The notes under the pieces: generated by a model
The model's database searches: none
What the model was told of the DNA's origin: nothing
Seen by the model: the letters and a program-made list of their open reading frames with translations, nothing else
Part shown: in pieces, positions 1-8,651 of the stretch
Position numbering within the stretch: the stretch's first letter is position 1
How the letters are laid out: every line of letters starts with the position of its first letter
Made by a program: the position numbers and the translations under genes
Assembly (NCBI RefSeq): GCF_004792695.1
Contig: NZ_SRXU01000001.1
Span: 868,001-932,000 of the forward strand
DNA from: Sphingomonas naasensis
Lineage (GTDB): Bacteria; Pseudomonadota; Alphaproteobacteria; Sphingomonadales; Sphingomonadaceae
Reading direction: 5' to 3'
Length of the DNA stretch: 64,000 bases

Positions 1-441
1 CACTCGGTCGCCGCCAAGGCGCGCATCGTCGCCGAGGACGAGCGCGAGACGACCGGCAAGCGCGCGCTGCTCAACCTGGGACACACGTTCGGCCACGCGC
101 TCGAGGCCGAGACCGGCTTCTCGGACAAGCTGCTCCACGGCGAGGGCGTCGCCGCGGGCATGGCGCTGGCCTTCGGCTATTCGGCACGCCGCGGCCTGTG
201 CACAGCGCAGGACGCCGCGCGCGTCGCCGCGCATCTCGCCGCGATCGGCCTGCCCAACGGGCTCGCCGCGGCCGGCGTCACTGCCTCGGGCGCGCGGCTG
301 GTCGAGCATATGCTCCACGACAAGAAGATGGCGGCGGGCACCCTGCCTTTCCTGCTCGCTCGCGGCATCGGCCAGACCTTCCTCGACAAGACCGTCGACC
401 TCACCGATGTCGCCGCCTTCCTCGACGAACAGCCTCGCTGA
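1..441 (+). CDS. aroB: 3-dehydroquinate synthase, C-terminal part
   Basis: The reading frame is open from base 1, so only the last 146 residues are present. AroB converts DAHP to 3-dehydroquinate, the second step of the cytosolic shikimate pathway, using NAD and a divalent metal. The segment with LNLGHTFGHALE and, further on, LLHGEGVAAGM carries the conserved histidines that bind metal in this family. The C-terminal helical region (HDKK, then a short acidic tail) also fits. The start and any aroK neighbour lie outside the window. Sure of the family because the GHTFGHA motif is diagnostic. Confidence 0.95.
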   Translation, partial: HSVAAKARIVAEDERETTGKRALLNLGHTFGHALEAETGFSDKLLHGEGVAAGMALAFGYSARRGLCTAQDAARVAAHLAAIGLPNGLAAAGVTASGARLVEHMLHDKKMAAGTLPFLLARGIGQTFLDKTVDLTDVAAFLDEQPR

Positions 442-446
442 CCTTC

Positions 447-588
447 AAGATCCTCCCTCGCTTTAGCGGGGGAGGTGGCATGCGCAGCATGACGGAGGGG
501 GTCTCGCCGCGAGCGACCTCGCCCGAGGAGATGCCCCCCTCCGTCGCCTTCGGCGCCACCTCCCCCGCTGCGCGAGGGAGGATTTGAA
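447..588. repeat. Bipartite inverted repeat element between aroB and the M1 peptidase
   Basis: Two arms face each other: 447-502 (beginning AAGATCCTCCCTCGC and running through GGGGGAGGTGGCATG to ACGGAGGGGG) and 533-588 (CCCCCCTCCGTCGCC through GCCACCTCCCCCGC to GGGAGGATTTGAA). Each arm contains its own small C-rich/G-rich hairpin, and the arms are roughly inverted copies of each other. Similar elements occur at 10063-10558, 37990-38024 and 47345-47484. The rest of this gap, up to the peptidase start at 637, shows nothing else. Confidence 0.8.
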
Positions 589-636
589 GCGCTCCACTCA
601 GTTGCCGTTCATCGTCGATCGGCATAGCAAGCCGCC

Positions 637-2511
637 ATGCAAATCCTCCTTCCCGCGCTCGCCGCTTTCGTGATTGCCGCCCCCGCCGCCGCGCAGCAGG
701 CACAGCCCGCACCGATCCTCACCACCCCCGAGGCCAGGGATGTCTGGACGCACGCCGAGCCGCAGGCCGCGCGTGTCACGCATGTGGATCTCGACCTCGA
801 CGTGAGCTTCGAGAGCAAGACCGTCTCGGGCCGCGCATTGCTCGATGTCCTTGCGTCCCCGCACGCGAAGCAGATCGTGCTCGATGTCGACGATCTCGAG
901 ATCTTCGAAGTCACCAACGCCGAGCGCAGGCCGCTGCGCTACACGGTCGGTCCGCGGGATAAGGAGCTCGGCTCGGCGCTCACCATCGAACTCCCCGCCG
1001 GCACCCGCCAGATCGCGATCCGCTACAGCACCAAACCCGGCGCGTCGGCGCTGCAATGGCTGGCGCCCGAGCTAACCGCCGGCAAGAAGCAGCCCTATCT
1101 GTTCAGCCAGGGCCAGCCGATCAACAATCGCAGCTGGATCCCCACGCAGGACAGCCCCGGCATCCGCCAGACCTGGTCGGCCACGATCACCGTGCCCGAT
1201 GGCTTCGTCGCGGTGATGAGCGGCGAGCGGCTCGATGGCGGCAAGGGCGAACTCGTCCCCCATTACCAGCGGCGTTTCCGCTTCCGGATGGACAAGCCGG
1301 TCCCGCCCTATCTGATCGCGCTGGCGGTCGGCGATCTCGCCTTCAAGGCGACCGGTCCGCGCTCGGGCGTGTGGGCCGAACCGAGCCAGCTCGATGCCGC
1401 CGCGCACGAAGTCGCCGATGTCGAGAAGATGATCGACGCCGCCGAGGCGCTCTACGGCCCCTATCGCTGGGGCCGCTACGACATGCTCGTGCTGCCGCCG
1501 AGCTTCCCGTTCGGCGGGATGGAGAACCCCACCCTCACCTTCCTCACGCCGACGATCATCACCGGCGACCGCTCGAACACCGATGTCGTCGCGCACGAGC
1601 TCGCGCACAGCTGGTCGGGCAATCTCGTCACGAACGCGACCTGGTCCGATTCGTGGCTCAACGAGGGCTTCACCACCTATTTCGAGAACCGCATCATGGA
1701 GGCGGTCTACGGCAAGGAGCGCGCCGCGATGTACGCCGATCTCGACTGGGACGGCCTCGTCAAGGACATCAAGGACGCCGGCGGCGATGCCGATCCGAGC
1801 ACGCGCCTGCACGGCGATCCCGGCGCGACCGCGGGGCAGCTCGACTATTTCAAGGGCTCCACCTTCCTCCGCACGATCGAGCAGGCCGTGGGCCGCGACC
1901 GCTTCGACGCCTATCTGCGCTCCTATTTCGACCGCCACGCCTTCCAGCCGCAGACCACCGCGGGCTTCCTCGCCGATATCCGCAAGAACCTGATCAAGGG
2001 CGACAAGGCGCTCGAGGCCAAGCTCCAGCTCGATCGCTGGGCCTATCAGGCCGGGCTTCCGGAAAACGCCGTGCATGTGAAGTCGGCGACGCTGGCGGAG
2101 GTCGATGCCCAGCTCGCTGCAGTCAAGGCGGGCGGCCCGGTCTCCGCGGTCACGCCCAAGGGCTGGGCGACCCAGCAATGGCTGCGCTTCCTCAACGGCT
2201 TGCCGCGCGAGCAAACACCCGCGCGGCTCAAGGAGCTTGACGAGACGCTCGGTCTCTCGGCTTCGACCAACGCCTATGTCCGCTCGGCCTGGGCCGAGCT
2301 GGCGATCGCCAATCGCTACGAGCCCGCACTCCCTTCGATCCAGGCGTTCGTGAAGAGCGTCGGCCGCGGCCTGCTGATCCGCCCGATCTTCGAGGGGCTG
2401 ATGGCGCAAGGTGATTGGGGCAAGCCGATCGCAAAGCGCTTCTTCGAGGACGCGCGCCCGACCTATCACCCGGTCACCGCCGCGCAGATCGCGAAGATCG
2501 TCTCGAAATAA
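637..2511 (+). CDS. Exported M1-family zinc aminopeptidase
   Basis: A 624-residue protein that should remove N-terminal amino acids from peptides in the periplasm. Residues 1-20 form a signal peptide ending AAPAAAQQ. The exopeptidase motif GGMEN is at residues 293-297. The zinc site is HELAH at 320-324 with the third ligand E343, the HEXXH-X18-E spacing of family M1. The C-terminal helical part resembles the leukotriene A4 hydrolase type. The ATG at 637 starts directly at the signal peptide, but no strong ribosome site precedes it. It stands alone, with repeat DNA on both sides. Confidence 0.93.
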   Translation: MQILLPALAAFVIAAPAAAQQAQPAPILTTPEARDVWTHAEPQAARVTHVDLDLDVSFESKTVSGRALLDVLASPHAKQIVLDVDDLEIFEVTNAERRPLRYTVGPRDKELGSALTIELPAGTRQIAIRYSTKPGASALQWLAPELTAGKKQPYLFSQGQPINNRSWIPTQDSPGIRQTWSATITVPDGFVAVMSGERLDGGKGELVPHYQRRFRFRMDKPVPPYLIALAVGDLAFKATGPRSGVWAEPSQLDAAAHEVADVEKMIDAAEALYGPYRWGRYDMLVLPPSFPFGGMENPTLTFLTPTIITGDRSNTDVVAHELAHSWSGNLVTNATWSDSWLNEGFTTYFENRIMEAVYGKERAAMYADLDWDGLVKDIKDAGGDADPSTRLHGDPGATAGQLDYFKGSTFLRTIEQAVGRDRFDAYLRSYFDRHAFQPQTTAGFLADIRKNLIKGDKALEAKLQLDRWAYQAGLPENAVHVKSATLAEVDAQLAAVKAGGPVSAVTPKGWATQQWLRFLNGLPREQTPARLKELDETLGLSASTNAYVRSAWAELAIANRYEPALPSIQAFVKSVGRGLLIRPIFEGLMAQGDWGKPIAKRFFEDARPTYHPVTAAQIAKIVSK

Positions 2512-2523
2512 GCCCCGGTTGTT

Positions 2524-2660
2524 CCCCTCCCTGCAAGGGAGGGGTTAGGGGTGGGTGAGAAAAGGTCGGGCTCGATGCCCGGCCTTTTCTTCGTTCCAGG
2601 CAGTTCGGTGGGCTCGCTTGCGCTCGCACCCTCCCCCGGCCCCTCCCTTGCAGGGAGGGG
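2524..2660. repeat. Inverted repeat pair flanking a hairpin
   Basis: The 21 bases at 2524-2544 (CCCCTCCCTGCAAGGGAGGG and one more G) recur as an exact reverse complement at 2640-2660. Each copy is also nearly self-complementary. This is a related but distinct member of the C-rich/G-rich intergenic repeat group. The 95 bases between the copies hold a separate hairpin at 2560-2588. Confidence 0.8.
2560..2592 (+). terminator. Probable rho-independent terminator after the M1 peptidase
   Basis: A 12-bp stem with one G-T type mismatch: AAAAGGTCGGGC at 2560-2571, loop TCGAT, and GCCCGGCCTTTT at 2577-2588. The descending arm ends in a short T run. It lies about 50 bases after the peptidase stop codon and upstream of the next gene, as expected for a terminator. 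The surrounding repeat makes the assignment less certain. Confidence 0.6.
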
Positions 2661-2715
2661 AGTTGTCTGGGGCGTATTTCCCCCTAAGCTCCCCATCAAT
2701 CTCGGGGGGACCAGC

Positions 2716-4311
2716 ATGACCGGCCTGCAACTCAATCGCCGCGAGGCGCTCGCCTGGTCGCTCGCCGGGCTCGGCACCGCCGCGCTGCCCGGCCTCGCCT
2801 TCGCGCAGGATGCTGCCCAGGCCGATCCGGCGATCGACGGCGTCGTCCAGCGCTTCATGGCGGCGTTCGAGACGCCCGGCATTGCCGTCGCGGTGATCCG
2901 CCCCGGCCGTCCGGTCTATCTCAAGGGTTATGGCGTCCGCACGCTCGGCAAGCCCGCGCCGGTCGGGATCCATACCCGCTTCGGCATCGCGTCGAACTCC
3001 AAGGCATTCACCGCCGCTTCGCTCGCGATGCTGGTCGAGGAAGGCAAGGTCGCGTGGGACAAGCCGGTCAAGGACTATCTCCCCGATTTCCGCATGCACG
3101 ATCCGCGCGTTACCGAATTGCTGACCGTCCGCGACCTGCTCGTCCACAATAGCGGCCTCGCGCTCGGCGCCGGCGATCTGATGCAGTTTCCCGCCACCGA
3201 ACGCCCCGCAAGCGATGCGATCAAGGCGCTACCCTTCCTCGCCGCCGAGCGCGGCTTCCGCACCGGCTATGCCTATGACAATATCCTCTACGTCGTCGCC
3301 GGGCTGCTGATCGAGAAGCTCTCGGGCAAGCCGTGGCACGTTTTCGTCTCCGAACGCCTGCTCAAGCCGATCGGAATGACCGATGCGGTCCCGGCGCTGC
3401 GCTTCCTGAATACGCAGGACGTCGCCGGCCGCCATGCCCGGCTCGGCCCGCCGGTGCGCGGCATGGGCCCGATGGAAGTGATCGCGCCCGACGAGGGAAT
3501 CATGACCGACGCCGCCGGCGGCATCAACGCCAGCGTCAGTGACGTCGCCAAATGGCTTCAGCTCCAGCTCGCCGGGGGCAAGCTGCCGGACGGCCGCGCG
3601 CTGTGGAGCGCGGCGCAGCAGGCGGAGCTGTGGAAGCCGCAGACGATCGTCGCCTCCTCGGACGGCCCGACCGAGGCGTGGCCCGCGCGCGGCGTCACCC
3701 AGACCTATGCGCTCGGCTGGTTCATCCAGGATTTCCGCGGCGAGCGGCTGATCCACCATTCGGGCGGGCTCTCGGGGCAGGTCACCCAGACCGCGATGCT
3801 CCCCGGCCGCAAGGCGGCGGTGGTCGTGCTTTCGAACACCGAGGACGCGGTCTCCGGTGGGATCCGCAACGCGCTGCTCGACCAGATCATCGGCGCCCCG
3901 GCCTTCGACTGGGTCGCCGCGGTGCGTGCGCGGGTGAAGAAGCAGGAGGCCGATGGCCTTGCCGAACTCGGCAGCGGCGGCGTCGACACGGCTCCCGCCG
4001 GCGCGCCCAGCCTGCCGCTATCGGCCTATGCGGGGCGCTACCGCGATCCCTGGTATGGCGACATCCTCGTCACCACCCGCGGCAAGGGCCTCCATATCGA
4101 TTTCCTGCCCACCCCGGTTTTCAAGAGCATGCTCGAGCCGTGGGGCAAGGACACCTTTCGCACGCGCTTCCCCAAGGGCGCGGGCGAGGACGCGACGGTC
4201 ACCTTCGTCGTCGCCGACAGCAAGGTCACCGGCGTCACGATGAAGCCGCTCTCGCCGCTGGCCGATTTCAGCTACGACTTCCAGCACCTCGCCTTCGTGC
4301 CGGTAGGCTGA
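2716..4311 (+). CDS. Exported beta-lactamase-family serine hydrolase with C-terminal DUF3471-like domain
   Basis: A 531-residue protein of the class C beta-lactamase/PBP4* fold; substrates could be peptidoglycan peptides, D-amino-acid peptides or esters. The ATG at 2716 follows CTCGGGGGGACC and opens a Tat-like signal (RREALAWSLAGLGTAALPGLAFAQ is split across residues 7-31). The frame also stays open upstream to 2551, but that would place the signal internally. Active-site motifs are S93-N-S-K96, Y187-D-N189 and H348-S-G-G351. The last 100 residues form a small beta domain. It is one of three such hydrolases in the window. True substrate unknown. Confidence 0.85.
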   Translation: MTGLQLNRREALAWSLAGLGTAALPGLAFAQDAAQADPAIDGVVQRFMAAFETPGIAVAVIRPGRPVYLKGYGVRTLGKPAPVGIHTRFGIASNSKAFTAASLAMLVEEGKVAWDKPVKDYLPDFRMHDPRVTELLTVRDLLVHNSGLALGAGDLMQFPATERPASDAIKALPFLAAERGFRTGYAYDNILYVVAGLLIEKLSGKPWHVFVSERLLKPIGMTDAVPALRFLNTQDVAGRHARLGPPVRGMGPMEVIAPDEGIMTDAAGGINASVSDVAKWLQLQLAGGKLPDGRALWSAAQQAELWKPQTIVASSDGPTEAWPARGVTQTYALGWFIQDFRGERLIHHSGGLSGQVTQTAMLPGRKAAVVVLSNTEDAVSGGIRNALLDQIIGAPAFDWVAAVRARVKKQEADGLAELGSGGVDTAPAGAPSLPLSAYAGRYRDPWYGDILVTTRGKGLHIDFLPTPVFKSMLEPWGKDTFRTRFPKGAGEDATVTFVVADSKVTGVTMKPLSPLADFSYDFQHLAFVPVG

Positions 4312-4316
4312 GCATA

Positions 4317-5126
4317 TCAGGCGCCGGGACGCGGGCGGATACGCTCTCCGCGATAGACCGCGATATTGTCGAACCACGCATGGACCTCGGCATAGTCGCC
4401 CGCCGCGTTGCGCGGTGCCCAGCTCGGGTCATGCCCGCCGTGGAAGGTGTGGAACAGAAAGGTGCTGATCAGTCCTGCCTCGCCGGATCCTCCGCGCAGG
4501 CGAATCTTCTCCTGCGCCGACACCAGCACACCGTCGACATAGAGCCGGACGGAACCCTCGCGTCGATCGGCCGCGTCGTTCAGCCGCACATGCAGCGAGA
4601 TCGCATAATAGCGATCCAGCGCGAAAGCGAAGGGCCGTGCCTCGGGTCCGTCATCGCCATAGGTCCCGCGTTGGTCCTGATGATAGGTATAGGTTACCGG
4701 ACGCCCTAGCTCACGCCACATCACGCGCGCGCTCCAGCCATCGGGCCGCACCCCATTGCCGCCGGTGACCGGCTCCGCCGGGCCCAGACCGTGCATCTTG
4801 CCGCCGCGCACGAACTGGAAATCGCGGTCGAACCGGACGTCGTAGTTGAGCGTATACTCGCCGCCGGCTTCGCCAAGCGGGATCTCATGCGCGGTTCCGT
4901 CGCTGCCGGTCGGCCCGCCGGCATAGGTCGTCCGCAATGCGCGCCCGCCGCCGACGCCCGCGCCCGCGACCACGATGAGCCGCGGATCGCGCGTGAGTAT
5001 CCGATAGACCGCGCCGCGATCGGATTCGAAATCCTCGGCGAGCACCGGCTTCGACGGGGCATGCGAGCCACCCGCCGACGCTGTCAGCACTCCGAGGGCC
5101 AGCACCGCGGCCGCCGGGCGTTTCAT
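4317..5126 (-). CDS. Exported polysaccharide-lyase-14-like protein
   Basis: A 269-residue protein with a signal peptide (MKRPAAAVLALGVLTASAGG). The centre, with YDVRFDRDFQFVRGGKMHGLGP, then DGWSARVMWRE and VTYTYHQDQ, matches the beta-jelly-roll pattern of PL14 alginate/glucuronan lyases and related heparinase-type folds. Start chosen at 5126, where ATGA overlaps the stop of the DUF423 gene. It is the last gene of the overlapping minus-strand set from 8038. It may cleave or only bind an acidic polysaccharide; catalytic activity is inferred from family resemblance alone. Confidence 0.65.
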   Translation of the reverse strand: MKRPAAAVLALGVLTASAGGSHAPSKPVLAEDFESDRGAVYRILTRDPRLIVVAGAGVGGGRALRTTYAGGPTGSDGTAHEIPLGEAGGEYTLNYDVRFDRDFQFVRGGKMHGLGPAEPVTGGNGVRPDGWSARVMWRELGRPVTYTYHQDQRGTYGDDGPEARPFAFALDRYYAISLHVRLNDAADRREGSVRLYVDGVLVSAQEKIRLRGGSGEAGLISTFLFHTFHGGHDPSWAPRNAAGDYAEVHAWFDNIAVYRGERIRPRPGA

Positions 5127-5461
5127 GGCTTCGCCCGCGCCGCGCCCACCGCGAGGCAGATCCACCCGGCGATCAGCGCGGCACCGCCGATCGGCGTGAT
5201 CGCGCCGAGCCAGTGCGGCAGCCCCAGCGCCATCAGATACAGCGTTCCGGCGAACAGCCCCGCGCCGCCGACGAACAACCAGGGGGACCGGCGCATGCCC
5301 ATCCGCACCGCGACCAGCGCCGCGACCGCGTGGATCAACTGATATTGCCCGCCGGTCCGCAGCCATTCCGCCGCCTGCCCCGTGGCGCCGTGCGCGCCGA
5401 ACGCGCCCGCCGCCACTGCGAGCGCGCCCGAGAGCGCGGCGAGCACCGTCACCAGCTTCAT
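5123..5461 (-). CDS. DUF423 small membrane protein
   Basis: A 112-residue protein with four hydrophobic segments. The start MKLVTVLAALSGALAVAAGAF followed by GAHG, and the later QYQLIHAVAAL, are the hallmarks of DUF423 (YgdD-like) inner-membrane proteins, whose function is unknown. It overlaps dgkA by four bases upstream and the PL14-like gene by four bases downstream, so the three are probably translated together. Confidence 0.85.
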   Translation of the reverse strand: MKLVTVLAALSGALAVAAGAFGAHGATGQAAEWLRTGGQYQLIHAVAALVAVRMGMRRSPWLFVGGAGLFAGTLYLMALGLPHWLGAITPIGGAALIAGWICLAVGAARAKP

Positions 5462-5835
5462 AGGCCGATCTCCGCCAGAAACGCCGGTCCCGTCGCCACC
5501 ACCATCGCCACGCCCACCACCAGCGCCGCTGCGCTGATCGTCAGCACCGCCCCCGCCAGCATGTCCTTGGCGATCTTGATCGACGGGTGGATGCCGGGAT
5601 GGAGCAAGTCGATCACCGCTTCCATCGCCGAATTGAGCAGCTCGAGCGCGAGCACCAGCGCGCAGGTTACCGCCACCAGCCCCCACCAGATCGGCGCCGG
5701 CCGCAGCACGAGGAGCGCGAGCAGCGCGCAGCCCGCCAGCATGGTCTGCGTTCGGAAGCTCGCCTCGCGCCGCCAGCCGGTGCGGATGCCCTCCAGCGCG
5801 AAACCCATGCGCTCGCGGAAGGGCCGGTTCTTCAT
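5458..5835 (-). CDS. dgkA: Diacylglycerol kinase (prokaryotic, DgkA type)
   Basis: A 125-residue integral membrane enzyme that phosphorylates diacylglycerol (or a related lipid such as undecaprenol) with ATP and feeds phosphatidate back to phospholipid synthesis. Three membrane helices are visible. The family signature is at residues 65-72 (ELLNSAME), followed by VIDLLHPG and the basic IKIAKD stretch before the last helix. The N-terminal amphipathic FRERMGFALEGIRTGW is typical. Four-base overlaps with both neighbours mark it as part of the operon. Confidence 0.9.
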   Translation of the reverse strand: MKNRPFRERMGFALEGIRTGWRREASFRTQTMLAGCALLALLVLRPAPIWWGLVAVTCALVLALELLNSAMEAVIDLLHPGIHPSIKIAKDMLAGAVLTISAAALVVGVAMVVATGPAFLAEIGL

Positions 5836-7613
5836 CGCGGCTCGAGATCCGTCTCGGCCGCCGCGGCCTGGCCGGCCTGGCTGAACATCGAATCGCGCGC
5901 GGCATAGATGTCGCCGGTCTCGCGCTGGAGCTTCAATCGCTCGAAATCGCGCCGACGATATTCGGCCTCGGTCTTGTCGATCTCGGCGCCGTCGACCCCG
6001 ACCGCATCCATCGCGCGCCGCGCCATCACGATCGCGCTCTCGAGCAGCTCGCGCACCGCCCCGGCGATCGGCGCGCCCTTCATCTTCATCACCGAGCGCC
6101 GATCATAGGCGCGAACGAAGATCGTCGCGTTCGGAAAGGCGTGGTGGACCCCTTCCAGCGCCTCGGTGTCGAGCCCGTCGCCGTCTTGGCAGAAGAGCAG
6201 CAGCTCGGCATCGGCGGCGCCGGCCTGGCGGAGGATGTCGACACGGGTGCCGTCGCCATAATAGACCTTCATCCCGAAGGTGCCCGCGGTCTCGATCATC
6301 TCGACATCGGTATCGACCAGCGTGACCGGAATACCCTGGCCGATCAGCATCTGCGCGACCGTCTGGCCGAACCGGCCATAGCCCACGACCACGGCATTCG
6401 AGCCTTCGTGCCGGGGACCGTCCAGTCCTTCGGCGCTGCGCTCGGGCTCGGCGCGCAGCTTCTTGGTGGCCATCATCAGGAACGGCGTGGTCGCCATCGA
6501 CAGCGTGACGATCGCCCCGAAGATGCTCGCCGCCTCGCCGGTGACCAGCATCGCCGACTGCGCCTGGGCGAACAGCACGAAGCCGAACTCGCCGCCCTGG
6601 CTCAGCAGCACGCCGAGCGCGAAGGCCTGGCGCTTCTGCATGCCGAAGAGCAGCCCCAGCCCGCTGATCAGCACGGTCTTGGTGGCGATCAGCGCCAGCG
6701 CCATGCCGGCGACGAACAACGGCCGCTCGGCGATCGCCGCGAGGTTGAGCGTCATGCCGACGGCGAGGAAGAACATACCGAGCAGGATCGCGCGGAACGG
6801 CTCGACATCGGCCTCGAGCTCGTGGCGATAGGGCGAATCGGCGAGCATCACGCCGGCGATGAACGCGCCCAGCGCCGCCGACAGCCCGAGCATCTCCATG
6901 ATCGCCGCGCTGGCGATCACGGTGAACAGCCCGGCGAAGACGAACATCTCGCGCTCGCCGAGATTGCCGATCAGCCGGAACGCGGGGCGCAGCACATAGC
7001 GTCCGACAAGGATCAGCCCGACGATCGCGGCGACGGTGTAGAGACCGAGCAGCCAGCCCGGCGGGCCGCCCATGTCGGCGGGGTTGCGCGACATCGCCGC
7101 GACGATCGTGATCAGCGGCACGATCGACAGGTCCTGGAACAGCAGGATCGCGAAGGCGCGCTCGCCGAGCGGGGTGCGCAGCCGGCCCTGCGACTGGAGC
7201 AGCGGCAGCACCTGCGCGGTCGAGGACAGCGCCAGCGGCAGCCCGAGCGCCAGCGCCGCCGCGAGCGTCGATTGCGATACCACCCAGACGATCGCGGCGA
7301 TCGCCAGCCCGCACAGCGTGACCTGCATCAGCCCGAGCCCGAAAATGTCGCGCCGCATCCGCCACAGCCGCGAAGGGCTCAGCTCGAGCCCGACAAGGAA
7401 CAGCAGCAGCGCGATGCCGAGCTCGGCGATGCCGAGCTTGGTCTCGGCGCCGCCGACCAGCCCGAGCACCTGCGGCCCGACGATCGCGCCGGCGACGAGG
7501 AAGCCCAGCGTGGCGCCCAGCCCGAGCCGGCGGAAGATCAGGACGAAGACGAGCGCGAAGCCCAGCATCGGCACGCCATCGTGGAGGAGCGAGCCATCGG
7601 CATGGGCTTCCAT
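5832..7613 (-). CDS. CPA2-family cation:proton antiporter with TrkA-N domain (KefB/C-like)
   Basis: A 593-residue protein that should exchange K+ or Na+ for H+ across the inner membrane. About 12 membrane segments fill the first 380 residues, with the CPA2 patterns FLVAGAIVGPQVLGL and LALSSTAQVLPLL. The C-terminal half begins a Rossmann nucleotide-binding domain at NAVVVGYGRFGQTVAQML, which in KefB/C senses nucleotides or glutathione adducts. The ATG at 7613 is chosen because its last base overlaps the upstream stop codon (TGATG). A second, shorter CPA2 antiporter lies at 16799. Confidence 0.88.
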   Translation of the reverse strand: MEAHADGSLLHDGVPMLGFALVFVLIFRRLGLGATLGFLVAGAIVGPQVLGLVGGAETKLGIAELGIALLLFLVGLELSPSRLWRMRRDIFGLGLMQVTLCGLAIAAIVWVVSQSTLAAALALGLPLALSSTAQVLPLLQSQGRLRTPLGERAFAILLFQDLSIVPLITIVAAMSRNPADMGGPPGWLLGLYTVAAIVGLILVGRYVLRPAFRLIGNLGEREMFVFAGLFTVIASAAIMEMLGLSAALGAFIAGVMLADSPYRHELEADVEPFRAILLGMFFLAVGMTLNLAAIAERPLFVAGMALALIATKTVLISGLGLLFGMQKRQAFALGVLLSQGGEFGFVLFAQAQSAMLVTGEAASIFGAIVTLSMATTPFLMMATKKLRAEPERSAEGLDGPRHEGSNAVVVGYGRFGQTVAQMLIGQGIPVTLVDTDVEMIETAGTFGMKVYYGDGTRVDILRQAGAADAELLLFCQDGDGLDTEALEGVHHAFPNATIFVRAYDRRSVMKMKGAPIAGAVRELLESAIVMARRAMDAVGVDGAEIDKTEAEYRRRDFERLKLQRETGDIYAARDSMFSQAGQAAAAETDLEPR

Positions 7614-8038
7614 CAGCGCTGCGCTCCGGCTGCGGCCTCGGCGGCCGCTTCGAAGGCGAGGCGGATCGCGGCGTGGCGGCCGCGATGGACCAGTGCCGGC
7701 GCGAAGATTTCCATCCCCGGCCAATCGGGCGGCGCATCGCGCTCGCCGGCGAGCCAGGCAATGAGCTGGTCGCGTGCGACGGCGATCTCGTCGGCGCTGC
7801 GCCCGACGACATGCGCCCCCATCAGCGAGGCCGAGGCCTGGCCGAGCGCGCAGGCGCGCACCAGCATCCCGACCGCGGCGACGCGCCCCTCGCCATCGAC
7901 ATCGACATCGACGGTCACCCGGCTCCCGCACACCGGCGAGCGCTTCTCGACGCTCGCGGCGGGATCGGCCAGCCGCTCGTGAAAGGGAATCTCGGCGGCG
8001 AGCCGGAGAATCTGCGTGTTGTAGAGCGGCGCGTTCAT
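7613..8038 (-). CDS. IscU/NifU-N-like iron-sulfur scaffold protein lacking the third cysteine
   Basis: A 141-residue protein of the IscU fold. The first two ligand cysteines are at residues 37 (SPVCGSR) and 63 (ACALGQAS), the same spacing as in IscU. Where IscU has its third cysteine (HCS), this protein reads RGRHAAIRLA, with no cysteine. It may therefore work as a scaffold with another ligand or as a carrier partner rather than a classical scaffold. It is the first gene of the overlapping minus-strand operon. Confidence 0.75.
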   Translation of the reverse strand: MNAPLYNTQILRLAAEIPFHERLADPAASVEKRSPVCGSRVTVDVDVDGEGRVAAVGMLVRACALGQASASLMGAHVVGRSADEIAVARDQLIAWLAGERDAPPDWPGMEIFAPALVHRGRHAAIRLAFEAAAEAAAGAQR

Positions 8039-8096
8039 TCCGCTCCCGACTTAAGGGACCGGGGCCGAGGATGCGACCCCCAAAGCGCGCCGATCG

Positions 8097-8651
8097 CTAC
8101 TTCGTCGCGTTGGCGGCGTTGCCCTCGTCTTCGTCGCCGAACACCGGCTCGCCCTTGCGGCGGCGATCGACGAAATCGGCCACCGTCGCGCTCGACTTGT
8201 CGAGCAGCGGATAGGTGGTCGAATGGGTGATCCAGTCGGGCCGCCCCCCGGGTCCGCCGCCGACCGTGTCGAACACCAGCACGAGCAGCAGGAAGCCGAC
8301 ACTGACCAGCACCAACCCCTTGAGCGCACCGAAGCCGAAGCCGAGCGCGCGATCGATCGGGCCGAGGAAACTGTCGCGCATCCGCGAGCCGATCGTGTTG
8401 GCGATCAGCCGGCCGGCAAAATAGGTGACGCCGGAGAGCAGCGCGAAGGCGAGCACCGCCCCGCCCTGCGCGGTGCCGACCATGCCCGCCATCGCCCCGG
8501 CGAGCGGGCCATGGAACAGCTTGAGCACGAGGACCACCGCGAGCCACGCGCCCAGCGCGAGCACTTCGGTGACGAAGCCGCGGATGAATCCCAGCACCGC
8601 CGCCCCGCCGATCGCGAGCAGCACGGCGATATCGAGCCCGGTCAAAGCCAT
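8097..8651 (-). CDS. cvpA: CvpA family inner-membrane protein
   Basis: A 184-residue protein with four membrane helices. The start MALTGLDIAVLLAIGGAAV, then FIRGFVTEVLALGAWL, is characteristic of CvpA, a protein linked to envelope homeostasis and colicin V production. The C-terminal 40 residues are polar and probably cytoplasmic. In many alphaproteobacteria cvpA directly follows radA; here radA is 1.9 kb upstream and separated by inserted genes and repeats. Confidence 0.88.
   Translation of the reverse strand: MALTGLDIAVLLAIGGAAVLGFIRGFVTEVLALGAWLAVVLVLKLFHGPLAGAMAGMVGTAQGGAVLAFALLSGVTYFAGRLIANTIGSRMRDSFLGPIDRALGFGFGALKGLVLVSVGFLLLVLVFDTVGGGPGGRPDWITHSTTYPLLDKSSATVADFVDRRRKGEPVFGDEDEGNAANATK

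Noticed and set aside
6141..7982. A plus-strand 613-codon frame opposite the CPA2 antiporter.
   Set aside because: Gln/Arg/His-rich shadow frame; the antiporter on the other strand has all family motifs.
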